From Chloroflexi bacterium OLB13 (lineage in GTDB: Bacteria; Chloroflexota; Anaerolineae; Aggregatilineales; Phototrophicaceae), in assembly GCA_001567485.1 (NCBI GenBank), contig JZRA01000068.1:62001-126000 (forward strand): a DNA stretch of 64,000 nucleotides, given 5' to 3'. The notes beneath the pieces are model-generated. The model did not search any database and was not told the DNA's origin. It saw only the letters and a program-made list of their open reading frames with translations. The translations under genes and the position numbers were made by a program. Of this stretch, positions 35,611 through 44,516 are shown piece by piece; the stretch's first letter is position 1; every line of letters begins with the position of its first letter.

Positions 35611-38600
35611 TTAGCCTCTCCGCGTGAAGGCGATCACGGTGGTGCCGCCCAGTTTGATGACATCTCCTTCGCTCAACGGGACGCGTCCTGTGATATTCGC
35701 GCCATCATTGACGGTGGTTCCAAGCTGGCTGCCCGAGTCGATCACGTACCACGTATTGCGGTCGTAGATCAGTTCGCAGTGCGCGCGCGACAGGTTCTTA
35801 TCGCCGTCGATGTTGAGGTCGTTATTGCGCGGCCCCGATCGCCCGATATAGAACGGTGACTTGCTCAATGTGATGGTGCGCCCGACGAGCGACTCGTCGC
35901 GTGATTCACGGATGATGAGGTATCCGCTGACGACAGGCGCCGCGCCGGTGGCCTCCCCGATGTCGATAGCGGCATTCGTCGCGAACGAATCTGGCCCGCC
36001 CGGCCGAATCGTCGGTTCATCCAAGAAGTTTGGCTTTGTGTCTGCCCCGGCTTGCTTGACTGGCCCGGCCGGTGGAGTCGTCTTGGGTTGATCGCCCGAC
36101 GGCTTGGGCGCTTGCGGCATTTGCGGGATGATGAATGCGCCAGTCTGCGAGGGCAGCGACGCGGAGGTGTTCTGCCGCTTTGAACGCTCGCGGCGGCCGC
36201 TGAGCAACAGCCACACCAATACGCCGACGAGGATCAGCACGATCAGCCCGACGACAGCGCCGAGGATCGGATTCTCGCGGATGCGGTCGACAAGGCCCGG
36301 CGGCGTCGGCGTTGCGGTCGGTTCGGGTTTTGTCCATCGGAATGTGATACTCGCCGTCGCTAATTCGTTGTTTTTGTCGTCAAAGGCGGCCAGTGTCAGC
36401 GTATATTCGCCAGATGGCACCTCGGACATGCTGATCGTCCGGAACGTCTCCTCGCTCGGGATGAAGCTCTGCTCCGTGATGATGTTGCTGCCTGAGCGTT
36501 GTACGAGAACCAGCGTATAGCGGTCGACGGCGTCCGGGTTGCTGCTGACGTATTCGACACGCAGTGACTGCGTGGCGGCATCCTCGACCGGCGGGTTGAG
36601 CGTCAGGTTGACCACGACCGGCGTAACGGTTGGCGTCGGTGTAATGGTCGGCGTCAGCGTTTCAGTCGGGGTCTGGCTGGGCGTCGGCGTCGAGGTGCGC
36701 GGGTCGGTGAACTGCCGCACCTGCCGGTCGACCACGCGGCCGTCGAGGTTGATCGCCTTGATGCTGAACGTGTACTGCTGTTGACCGATCAACTTGCTGC
36801 CGGGCGTGTAGGTCACGACCTCATCAACCGGCACAGAGATGGTATCGACCAGCAGGTTGTTGGAGTCGAGGACGTCGATCTCGATCGTATCGATACGTTC
36901 AGGGTTCTCGTAGGCGATGCGCAGCACGAACTGCTGCGTGTTTGCGTCGAACGTAACGGCGTCGATGGCCGCGCGGATGATGACCTCGGTCGGCGTGGGC
37001 GTGATGGACGGGGTCACTGTGAACGTCGGCGTCGGACTCAGGATCGGGACGTACGTAAATTCCTGCGTACTCTCGTTCAGAACCGAGCCACCGCCATCGA
37101 GCGCCTGAACCCGCACGGTGTAGCGCGCGCCCGGCTTAAGCCCGGCATCGCGCCCGGCGAACAACACCTGATCGCTCAGTGACGGAGGTTCGATACTCCG
37201 GACAAGCGTGTTGTTCTCATCGAAGATGGAGATCCGGATACGGGCGATCTCCGCGATCTCGCGATACAGCAGATTGACCATGACCTCGTCGGTATCACGG
37301 TTATACTGAATGCTGTCGATGTTGGCGCTGCGGGGGCGCGGGGTTGGCGTTATCGTAGGCGACGGGGTGAACGTCGCGGTGCGCGTGAATGTTGCAGTTG
37401 GGCGCGGCACACGCACGGTGCGTTCGGCATCGGCGGCGGTGGTGCCGTCGCGGCGGATGGCGCGCACGGTGATCTCGACATTACCATCCGGCGCGTTGGC
37501 GGCGCTAAACGAGATCGGGCCGCTGATGGGTGCGTTCTGCACGAAGGAGGCGATTGTGCCGCCATCTCGATCAACAGCCTCGACGCGGTATTCTTCGATC
37601 TGGTCTTCGCCTGCCGCGCTCAGCACGAACGTGATCGTATCGGTTACGGGGTCGAACGTCGCGCTGTCGATGTTGACTTCCGGGGCGATCTCCGGCGTTG
37701 GCGTCGCCGGGATGCACTCGAAATTCGTGACAAAGTTGATGCTGTCTGCGAGCGAAGCGCCGCCTACACCGCCCGCCTGAACCAGCAGGGTTGCCGTGTG
37801 CTGTCCGCGCGTGATGCAGACATCACCGCGCGCGACGCGCTGATTGCGCAGCGATGCGACGATTCGCTCGAACATCGCGGGAAGGGCGTCCAGATTGCCG
37901 AACACCGCGAGGCCGTTAGATGAGTCGGTGATGCGCTGAAGCTCGCCTTGAGCGATGGGAATCCCACCGGTGAGGCCAATGGCATAGACGTTGACCGGGT
38001 TGGCGACGTCGGACGCGCGTGCGACGACCTCGTCCAGCGTGCGCGAACTGCACGGGTCGAGTTCACCGCCGGCGATCAATTCGTCACGACCGTCCGTAAA
38101 CAACATGACCGAGCGCCGGTTCGGCAGCGGGATTTCAGTCGCTTTTTGCATGGCAGCGAACGTGGCGTCGAAGAGGCAGGTACCGGCATTGGGGTCGTTA
38201 GGGTTGGCAGGTGCGTACTGCGCAATCGTGTTGATCACGCCGTTCTTGTCTTGCGAGAAGTCGGTCGCCGTCGAGATTTGACGGTTGAAGGTCATTACCG
38301 AGAAACGGGTGCCATCCGGCAGGTTCTGGACGGCGGTAATCGCGGCTTGGCGCATCGTATCTGCCGCCCCGCCCATCGACCCTGACGCGTCGAGCACGAT
38401 CACGACGAACAGCGGCGAGTTGGTTTCTTCAACGCGCGCTTCGGTTCGTGTGCCGTCCTCAAGCTGGATGATCGCCTGCCGCGCGCTGCCCGGATCGATC
38501 GCGTCACCGTTGGCATCGTTGACGGTAAAGAATAGGCCGAGCGATGTCGCTTCGTTTGGCCCGTCGGTGACCTCGGCGAACGACACGTTGATTGCGACGG

Positions 38601-38694
38601 GGTTGTTTTGCTGTGCTGCGCCGGGTGACGCCATGATGAAGAATCCCGCGGCAAGCGCATAGAACCACGTAGTGATTCGGGTTAGCCGACGCAC
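35611..38694 (-). CDS. VWA-FHA membrane protein of the type VII-like locus
   Basis: 1027 residues. A signal peptide (cleavage near GAAQQ) is followed by a von Willebrand A domain with a full MIDAS (D102-A-S104-G-S106), then three to four Ig-like beta domains split by Thr/Pro linkers (TPTFTVTPSITPTPT style). A membrane helix lies at about 808-831. The cytosolic tail ends in an FHA domain (about 925-1025) with G951-R952-S953 and S969-R-A-H972. DEPTIRPGG in the tail may be a phospho-site. So the protein can bind ligands outside and phosphothreonine inside. It is first in a two-gene unit with the PP2C phosphatase, and convergent with the EccC and Ubl-FHA genes. Confidence 0.88.
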   Translation of the reverse strand: MRRLTRITTWFYALAAGFFIMASPGAAQQNNPVAINVSFAEVTDGPNEATSLGLFFTVNDANGDAIDPGSARQAIIQLEDGTRTEARVEETNSPLFVVIVLDASGSMGGAADTMRQAAITAVQNLPDGTRFSVMTFNRQISTATDFSQDKNGVINTIAQYAPANPNDPNAGTCLFDATFAAMQKATEIPLPNRRSVMLFTDGRDELIAGGELDPCSSRTLDEVVARASDVANPVNVYAIGLTGGIPIAQGELQRITDSSNGLAVFGNLDALPAMFERIVASLRNQRVARGDVCITRGQHTATLLVQAGGVGGASLADSINFVTNFECIPATPTPEIAPEVNIDSATFDPVTDTITFVLSAAGEDQIEEYRVEAVDRDGGTIASFVQNAPISGPISFSAANAPDGNVEITVRAIRRDGTTAADAERTVRVPRPTATFTRTATFTPSPTITPTPRPRSANIDSIQYNRDTDEVMVNLLYREIAEIARIRISIFDENNTLVRSIEPPSLSDQVLFAGRDAGLKPGARYTVRVQALDGGGSVLNESTQEFTYVPILSPTPTFTVTPSITPTPTEVIIRAAIDAVTFDANTQQFVLRIAYENPERIDTIEIDVLDSNNLLVDTISVPVDEVVTYTPGSKLIGQQQYTFSIKAINLDGRVVDRQVRQFTDPRTSTPTPSQTPTETLTPTITPTPTVTPVVVNLTLNPPVEDAATQSLRVEYVSSNPDAVDRYTLVLVQRSGSNIITEQSFIPSEETFRTISMSEVPSGEYTLTLAAFDDKNNELATASITFRWTKPEPTATPTPPGLVDRIRENPILGAVVGLIVLILVGVLVWLLLSGRRERSKRQNTSASLPSQTGAFIIPQMPQAPKPSGDQPKTTPPAGPVKQAGADTKPNFLDEPTIRPGGPDSFATNAAIDIGEATGAAPVVSGYLIIRESRDESLVGRTITLSKSPFYIGRSGPRNNDLNIDGDKNLSRAHCELIYDRNTWYVIDSGSQLGTTVNDGANITGRVPLSEGDVIKLGGTTVIAFTRRG

Positions 38695-38746
38695 AGAACC
38701 CCCCTTTGCGACATCAATGTCTCGAACCTGCGGTACACTTATTGCG

Positions 38747-38776
38747 AGTATATCATCAGTTCAAAAATGACCGCAA
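38747..38776 (-). promoter_or_regulatory. Promoter of the VWA-FHA/PP2C unit
   Basis: Reverse strand: TTGCGG (38776-38771), 18-base spacer, TATACT (38752-38747), about 50 bases before the ATG at 38694. Confidence 0.5.
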
Positions 38777-38815
38777 TCGGCCCACGTTGAGCGTGGTGTT
38801 TGTTGAGGAGGGAAA

Positions 38816-40798
38816 ATGACCGTTGAGAACCGCTACGCCGCGGATAAAGCGTCGGCCTTCACAACCGACCTCGCGCAGTTGGTCTATGTCTCGCGGCTGC
38901 TCGGATCCGATCAATCGCTCGTGCTGTTCGGCGGCGGCAACACGTCGGTCAAAGTGACTGAGACCGATCTGTACGGGGAACCGGAGGCGCGCATCTACGT
39001 TAAAGGCAGCGGGCATGATCTCGCGACCATTCGCGAGGAGGGATTTGCGCCGCTCCGGCTGATCGAAACGGGGCGGCTCGCGGAGCTGCCGGCGTTGAGC
39101 GATGCCGAAATGGTGGATGCGCTCGCCTCATACAAGATCAGGGCCGCGGCGCCTGCGCCGTCGGTGGAGGCCGTGCTGCATGCCGCGCTGCCGGGCAAGT
39201 TCGTGCTGCACACACACGCAGACGCCGTCGTCACGATCACAAACACGCCGAGCGGTGAGCGATTTATCCGTGAAATCTACGGGGAACATGCGCTGATCGT
39301 GCCGTATGTTATGCCGGGGTTCACCTTAGCGCGAACGGTCGTCGAATTGTGGCGCGCCCATGCGACCGATTCGACCGATGTCGTCGTGCTGATGAACCAC
39401 GGTGTATTCACATGGGGCGACACCGCCAAGGACGCCTACGATCGCATGATTAGCGTGGTGCAGCAGGCGGAACAGTTCTTGGCCGACCATGGCGCCTACG
39501 AGTGGCCGTACAGCAGCAGTGATCCACTGATCGACCGGGTGCTGCTGCAAGCCGATCTGCGTAAGCGGATCAGCCAAGCCGCCGGTGCGCCGATGCTGCT
39601 CACGTACTATCCGTCATCCAAAGGGTTCGGGCTGATGAAGCTGGACAACGCCGCCGAATTGGCGACGCGCGGCCCGCTGACGCCCGATCACGTCATCCGC
39701 ACCAAGCGCGTCCCGTTGATCGGGCGCGACGTCGAGCAGTATGTCACGGCGTATCGCGACTATTTCGACGCGCACTCGGAAGATTCGGGGCGCACGCTGG
39801 AGATGCTTGACCCTGCGCCGCGCGTCGTGCTCGACCCGGAGTTGGGCATGATGAGCGCTGGTCGCACGATGGCCGAGGCGGAGCTGGCCGGACGCATCGC
39901 GTCACAGACGATCGTCGCGATCGTGCGCGCAGAGGCGCTTGAAAAGTGGCAGCCACTCGCGTCGCAGCACATTTTCGACGTCGAATACTGGGAACTGGAA
40001 CAAGCCAAGCTCAAGTCGACTGTGACGCGCCGTGAATTTGAGGGCGAGGTCGCGCTGGTGACAGGCGGGGCAAGCGGCATCGGCAAGGCCATCGTCGACC
40101 GGCTGCTCGAACTCGGCGCTGCGGTGATCGCGCTCGACATCGACCGTTCGGTCTACGACAACGTCCACGTCGAAAGCCCGGAATACCTCGGGATCGGCGT
40201 CGACTTGACCGACAGCCAAAAGACACGCGAGGCGCTGCACTACGCGATGTGGGTGTTCGGTGGGCTGGATATGGTGGTGCTGAACGCCGGCATCTTCCCG
40301 CCATCGTCGCAGATCGCCGATCAAGACGCGGACGTGTGGAAGCGCGCGTTCGATGTCAACGTTAACTCCAACATGGAACTGCTCAAGGCGACCTATCCAC
40401 TGCTGAAGCTCGCGCCGCGCGGTGGCCGGGTAGCCGTGGTCGGCAGTAAGAACGTGCCCGCGCCGGGGCCGGGCGCCTCCGCCTATTCGGCGTCGAAAGC
40501 GGCGCTTAACCAGCTTGCGCGCGTGGCGGCGCTGGAGTGGGGCAAGGACGGTATCCGGGTCAATATCGTGCATCCCAATCAGGTATTCGACACGGCGCTG
40601 TGGACGGATGAGATCATCGCCGCCCGCGCTGCACAGTACGGCCTCACGGTCGATGCCTATCGCACCAACAACGTCCTGCGCGCCGACGTCAACAGCCGTG
40701 ACGTTGCGCGGGCGGTCGCTGCGCTTCTCGGCCCGGACTTCAGCCGGACAACCGGCGCGCAGGTTCCGGTCGACGGTGGAAACGAGCGCGTGATCTAA
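38816..40798 (+). CDS. Bifunctional class II aldolase / short-chain dehydrogenase (RhaE/RhaD-like)
   Basis: 660 residues in two enzymes. Residues 1-395 are a class II aldolase (GGGNTSVK near 40, metal His in LHTHADAVV and MNHGVFTWG). Residues 410-660 are a short-chain dehydrogenase with GGASGIGKAI, NAGIFPP and the catalytic YSASKAA. This fusion is known for rhamnulose-1-phosphate aldolase joined to lactaldehyde dehydrogenase. Substrate choice here is not certain, since no rhamnose isomerase or kinase lies in the window. GAGGAGGG lies before the ATG. It is monocistronic. Confidence 0.85.
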   Translation: MTVENRYAADKASAFTTDLAQLVYVSRLLGSDQSLVLFGGGNTSVKVTETDLYGEPEARIYVKGSGHDLATIREEGFAPLRLIETGRLAELPALSDAEMVDALASYKIRAAAPAPSVEAVLHAALPGKFVLHTHADAVVTITNTPSGERFIREIYGEHALIVPYVMPGFTLARTVVELWRAHATDSTDVVVLMNHGVFTWGDTAKDAYDRMISVVQQAEQFLADHGAYEWPYSSSDPLIDRVLLQADLRKRISQAAGAPMLLTYYPSSKGFGLMKLDNAAELATRGPLTPDHVIRTKRVPLIGRDVEQYVTAYRDYFDAHSEDSGRTLEMLDPAPRVVLDPELGMMSAGRTMAEAELAGRIASQTIVAIVRAEALEKWQPLASQHIFDVEYWELEQAKLKSTVTRREFEGEVALVTGGASGIGKAIVDRLLELGAAVIALDIDRSVYDNVHVESPEYLGIGVDLTDSQKTREALHYAMWVFGGLDMVVLNAGIFPPSSQIADQDADVWKRAFDVNVNSNMELLKATYPLLKLAPRGGRVAVVGSKNVPAPGPGASAYSASKAALNQLARVAALEWGKDGIRVNIVHPNQVFDTALWTDEIIAARAAQYGLTVDAYRTNNVLRADVNSRDVARAVAALLGPDFSRTTGAQVPVDGGNERVI

Positions 40799-41010
40799 AG
40801 TGACGAGAAGTTGAAAGTGGCAAGTGCTGCGTGATGGGTAAAAACCACGCTTGTCGCTCAATGCACTCTACGTCATTGGGGATCCGGTCTCTCCACTCTT
40901 GAACGAGGGGTTACGGCGTGACCGGTTGCGCAGTGCTGTGCGCTGGGATATTCTCTTACGCGAGGCGGCCCGACCTTTTCCGTCAATATGACAACTTGCT
41001 TGGAGGATAT

Positions 41011-42288
41011 ATGCGAAAGCTATCACTTGTCCTGCTGCTGCTTGCTGCGCTGGTTATGAGCGTTGCGGCACAAGACGCCGTTGAACTCCGTATGGTCTGG
41101 TATAACGATGGCAACGAAGGTGAAGTCGTAAGAGACCTTCTAGATCGGTTTGAGGCGGATAACCCTGATATCAAGGTCGTGATCGAGACGGTTGGCTACT
41201 CGGACGGTATCTTGCAGCAGCTTCCGCTTCAGGTGCAGGCCGGCGAAGCGCCGGATTTGGCGCGCCTGACGCAGTTCGCACAGCTGCGGGACTACTACCT
41301 CGACCTGACGCCGTATCTCAGTGATGCCGAGACGTTCGCGTCCTATTTCCCGGCCCCGCTGCTCGCGGCCTTCCGCCCCGATGGCGACGAGACGGGGATC
41401 TACGGCATCCCGACTCAGTTGACGGTCACCGGCCCCTATATCAACCGGACGCTGTTCGAACAGGCCGGCGTTGAAGTGCCGAGCGATACGTCCGACGCCG
41501 TCACGTGGCGGGAGTGGGTGGACGCGGCGCAGGCCGTCGCCGAGGCGACCGGCACGGACTATGCGGTTGCGATTGATCGCAGCGGCCACCGTATCGCCGG
41601 CCCGATGATCAGCAGCGGCGCGACGATCATCGACTCGGAAGGCACCGTCACCATCGACAGCGAAGGCTTCCGTGCGTTCGCTGAGGAGCTGAAGCGGTGG
41701 CATGATGAAGGTTTGACCCCGACCGATGTTTGGCTCGGCAGCGGCGGCAACTACGCGCCTGCCACCAACTACTTCCTGAACGGTCAGGTCGTGCTGTACA
41801 TGGCCGGCTCATGGCAGATCGGCAACTTCGACGCCAACATCGGCGACGCGTTCGATTGGGAAGCGGTTCCCAACCCGTCTGGCCCCGGCGGCAGCACGGG
41901 CATGCCGGGCGGCGCCACGCTGATGGCGTTCGCCAGCACCGAGCATCCGGCGGAAGTCGCGCGTGTCATGGAATACCTCGCCTCGCCTGAGGTGTACGCG
42001 GAATTCACGGCCCGCACGCTGTTTATCCCCGGACACCTCGCGCTTCCTGAGTTCGAATACGTGACCGAAAGCGAATCCGCGGCGGCGGCCCTCAACGTGT
42101 TCGTGGCCGAAGTCCCCAAGCTGGCCGATCAGGCATGGGCGCTTCAGCTTTACGCGCACTTCACACCGCTAGCGAACTCAATGCGCGACCGCCTGACTCA
42201 GTACATGATCGGCGAACTATCGCTCGATGACGCAATCGCGCGTATCCAGCAGGACATCGACGAGGCAATCGCGGCGGCCGGCGGCTAA
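41011..42288 (+). CDS. Sugar ABC transporter substrate-binding protein (family 1)
   Basis: 425 residues. ATG at 41011 has TTGGAGG upstream and opens into a signal peptide (MRKLSLVLLLLAALVMSVAA). The mature part has the family 1 pattern: WYNDGNEGEVVRDLLDRFEADNP, then GIPTQLTVTGPYINRTLFEQAG and YMAGSWQIGNF. It delivers a sugar, likely an oligosaccharide given the downstream GH31 enzyme, to the two permeases that follow. No ATPase gene is present in this cluster, so a shared MsmK/UgpC-type ATPase from elsewhere is expected. Confidence 0.9.
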   Translation: MRKLSLVLLLLAALVMSVAAQDAVELRMVWYNDGNEGEVVRDLLDRFEADNPDIKVVIETVGYSDGILQQLPLQVQAGEAPDLARLTQFAQLRDYYLDLTPYLSDAETFASYFPAPLLAAFRPDGDETGIYGIPTQLTVTGPYINRTLFEQAGVEVPSDTSDAVTWREWVDAAQAVAEATGTDYAVAIDRSGHRIAGPMISSGATIIDSEGTVTIDSEGFRAFAEELKRWHDEGLTPTDVWLGSGGNYAPATNYFLNGQVVLYMAGSWQIGNFDANIGDAFDWEAVPNPSGPGGSTGMPGGATLMAFASTEHPAEVARVMEYLASPEVYAEFTARTLFIPGHLALPEFEYVTESESAAAALNVFVAEVPKLADQAWALQLYAHFTPLANSMRDRLTQYMIGELSLDDAIARIQQDIDEAIAAAGG

Positions 42289-42323
42289 GTCTGGCGGGCT
42301 GCGCAACGCGTAAGTAGTCTGTC

Positions 42324-42359
42324 CCATGCGGGGACGCCCGATCAGGCGCCCCCGCATGG
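42324..42359 (+). terminator. Intercistronic hairpin after the sugar-binding protein gene
   Basis: A stem of 14 pairs and one mismatch (42324-42338 with 42345-42359, 6-base loop) follows the stop. No T-run, so it is more likely a 3' stabiliser or partial terminator that raises binding protein over permease levels. Confidence 0.55.
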
Positions 42360-42431
42360 CCGTTCATATCACAGTTGCGATGGATGCGGCTGCCATAGAA
42401 CTTACATCAAGAAGGAAAGGTTGATCAGGGT

Positions 42432-43448
42432 ATGGCCGAAGGAGGTGGAATCCGCGGCGAGTACCGGGTTCGTAGAACGCTCGGGGACGTCGTTTTCAAC
42501 AGCGTCGTGGATTTCTTCGACGGGCTTTTTCGGCCGATACAGGCGCTTATCGGCTCGAAGCGGATGCCCTACGTCTTCGTCCTGCCGAACCTGCTGGTCT
42601 TCGTAATCTTCATCTTGATCCCGATGATATTGAACTTCTCGTATGCGTTTACCGGGGGGCAGCAGTTCTTTCTCGCGGATCGCACGCCCGTCGGGGGTGA
42701 TAATTTCGCCCATTTATTTGACTGCGGAAATTTCCTCGATCCTAATACGTGCCGCGAAGACACGTTCTGGATCGCGATGTTCAATACGGTCTGGTTCGTC
42801 GTGCTGCAAGTCGGGGCGCTCGTCGTGGTTTCGCTTGGAACCGCCCTCGTGCTGAACCAGAAGGTCAAAGCGCGCGCGTTCTTTCGCAGCGTGTTCTTTT
42901 ATCCGGTGCTGCTCTCACCGGTGGTCGTCGCGCTGATCTGGCGTTGGATCCTTCAAAACGACGGCCTTCTGAATGCGCTCATCGTCGCGTTCGGCGGCGA
43001 ACGGCTGCCGTTCCTTGTCAGCGTGGGATGGACGCGGTTCTGGGTGGTGTTTATCAGCGTCTGGTCACAGATGGGGTTCTACACACTCATCCTGCTGGCG
43101 GGGTTGCAGTCGATCCCGACCGAACTGTACGAGGCGTCGTCCATCGACGGAGCGAACCGCTGGCAGGCGTTCCGCCGGATCACGCTGCCGCTGCTGATGC
43201 CGACGATGCTGGTTGTGCTGGTTCTTTCCGTGATTCGCGCGGTTCAGTCGTTCGATATCGTGTACGCGTTCTCCAACGGCGGCCCCGGAACGGCGACGAC
43301 CTTCATGGTTCAGTACATCTTCAACACCGCTTTTATGCCGCCGAACCAATACGGGCTTGCGGCCGCTGCCTCGCTCGTGCTTGCGTCGATCCTCCTGATC
43401 CTGACGCTGATTCAACTGCGGGTTGGGCGTCAATCCGAACTGGCTTAG
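42432..43448 (+). CDS. Sugar ABC transporter permease, MalF/UgpA type
   Basis: 338 residues, six membrane helices, with the EAA loop EASSIDGANRWQAFRRITLP. The first helix follows a soluble N-terminus of about 50 residues. An insertion with two Cys (FDCGNFLDPNTCRED) in the first outer loop could form a disulfide. It is 13 bases before the partner permease. Confidence 0.9.
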   Translation: MAEGGGIRGEYRVRRTLGDVVFNSVVDFFDGLFRPIQALIGSKRMPYVFVLPNLLVFVIFILIPMILNFSYAFTGGQQFFLADRTPVGGDNFAHLFDCGNFLDPNTCREDTFWIAMFNTVWFVVLQVGALVVVSLGTALVLNQKVKARAFFRSVFFYPVLLSPVVVALIWRWILQNDGLLNALIVAFGGERLPFLVSVGWTRFWVVFISVWSQMGFYTLILLAGLQSIPTELYEASSIDGANRWQAFRRITLPLLMPTMLVVLVLSVIRAVQSFDIVYAFSNGGPGTATTFMVQYIFNTAFMPPNQYGLAAAASLVLASILLILTLIQLRVGRQSELA

Positions 43449-43460
43449 GAGGACGCGACG

Positions 43461-44513
43461 ATGGGCGCCATAGGGAAATTCTTGGGCCGCACTCACGGCA
43501 AACGCGGGCCGGATTGGGCTGACTACGTGACATATCTCTACCTGATCCTCGGCACGGTTCTGATGTTCGGGCCGGTCATGTGGCTGGTGACGTCGTCGTT
43601 CAAGCAGCAGTCCGACCTGCTGCGGTTTCCGCCCCGGCTCCTCCCGTATCGGCAGGAAATGGTCGAGGTGTCGGGCTATGACGAGCCGCTTCCGCTGTAT
43701 GTCGTTGTGTTCGAGGACGGGACAACCCGTGAGCTGGCGCGTGTTCGGCGCGTCGGCATTGAAGGACACCACGTCGATCCGGCCAACCCTGAGGAGATCA
43801 TCAAAGTCAACATCAATCAGACGACGCCGGTCGAGCAGGTGGTCTTTTCGTTCGACAACTACATCCGGGGGATCGAGCGTTTCAACTTCCTGCGGTACTT
43901 TGTGAATACGGTAACAGTCACGGCGGTCGCCACGGCCCTGACGCTGTTGGTTAACAGCATGGCGGCGTTCGCGCTCAGCAAGTATCAGTTCCGGGGGCGA
44001 AACAGCATCTTCGTGCTGATGATCTCGACGCTGCTGGTGCCCCTCTCGGTCATTTTGATCCCGCTGCTGCTGACGATTAGGAGTGTGGGCTGGTTTGACA
44101 GCCTCATCGGCGTGATCATACCGAGCATCGCCACACCGACCGGCGTTTTCCTGCTGCGGCAGTATATGCTGACCATCCCGGACGAGCTGTTGGAGTCGGC
44201 GCGCTTGGACGGCGCGAGCGAGTGGCGCATCTACCTTCAAGTCATCTTGCCGTTGGCGCGGCCGGCGCTGGCGGTTTTGGCGATCTTTAGCGTCATGTGG
44301 CGCTGGAACGACTTTCTGTGGCCGCTGATCGTGCTGCAATCCAGCGAGTACAAGACGCTTCAAGTCGGGTTGAGCAGCTTCAGCGGCGAACTCCAAACAC
44401 AGTGGGACACGCTCTTGGCGATGACCGTGCTGACCCTGCTGCCCGTAACAGTGGTATTCGCGTTTCTTCAGAAGTACATTACCACAGGGATTGCTACAAC
44501 TGGGATGAAGTGA
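43461..44513 (+). CDS. Sugar ABC transporter permease, MalG/UgpE type
   Basis: 350 residues, with the EAA loop ESARLDGASEWRIYLQVILP and the C-terminal end TTGIATTGMK typical of this subunit. Between helices 1 and 2 there is a long outer loop of about 75 residues (from RFPPRLLPYRQ to NYIRGIERF), larger than in MalG. It forms the channel with the gene upstream and is followed within 3 bases by the GH31 gene. Confidence 0.9.
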   Translation: MGAIGKFLGRTHGKRGPDWADYVTYLYLILGTVLMFGPVMWLVTSSFKQQSDLLRFPPRLLPYRQEMVEVSGYDEPLPLYVVVFEDGTTRELARVRRVGIEGHHVDPANPEEIIKVNINQTTPVEQVVFSFDNYIRGIERFNFLRYFVNTVTVTAVATALTLLVNSMAAFALSKYQFRGRNSIFVLMISTLLVPLSVILIPLLLTIRSVGWFDSLIGVIIPSIATPTGVFLLRQYMLTIPDELLESARLDGASEWRIYLQVILPLARPALAVLAIFSVMWRWNDFLWPLIVLQSSEYKTLQVGLSSFSGELQTQWDTLLAMTVLTLLPVTVVFAFLQKYITTGIATTGMK

Positions 44514-44516
44514 CCT

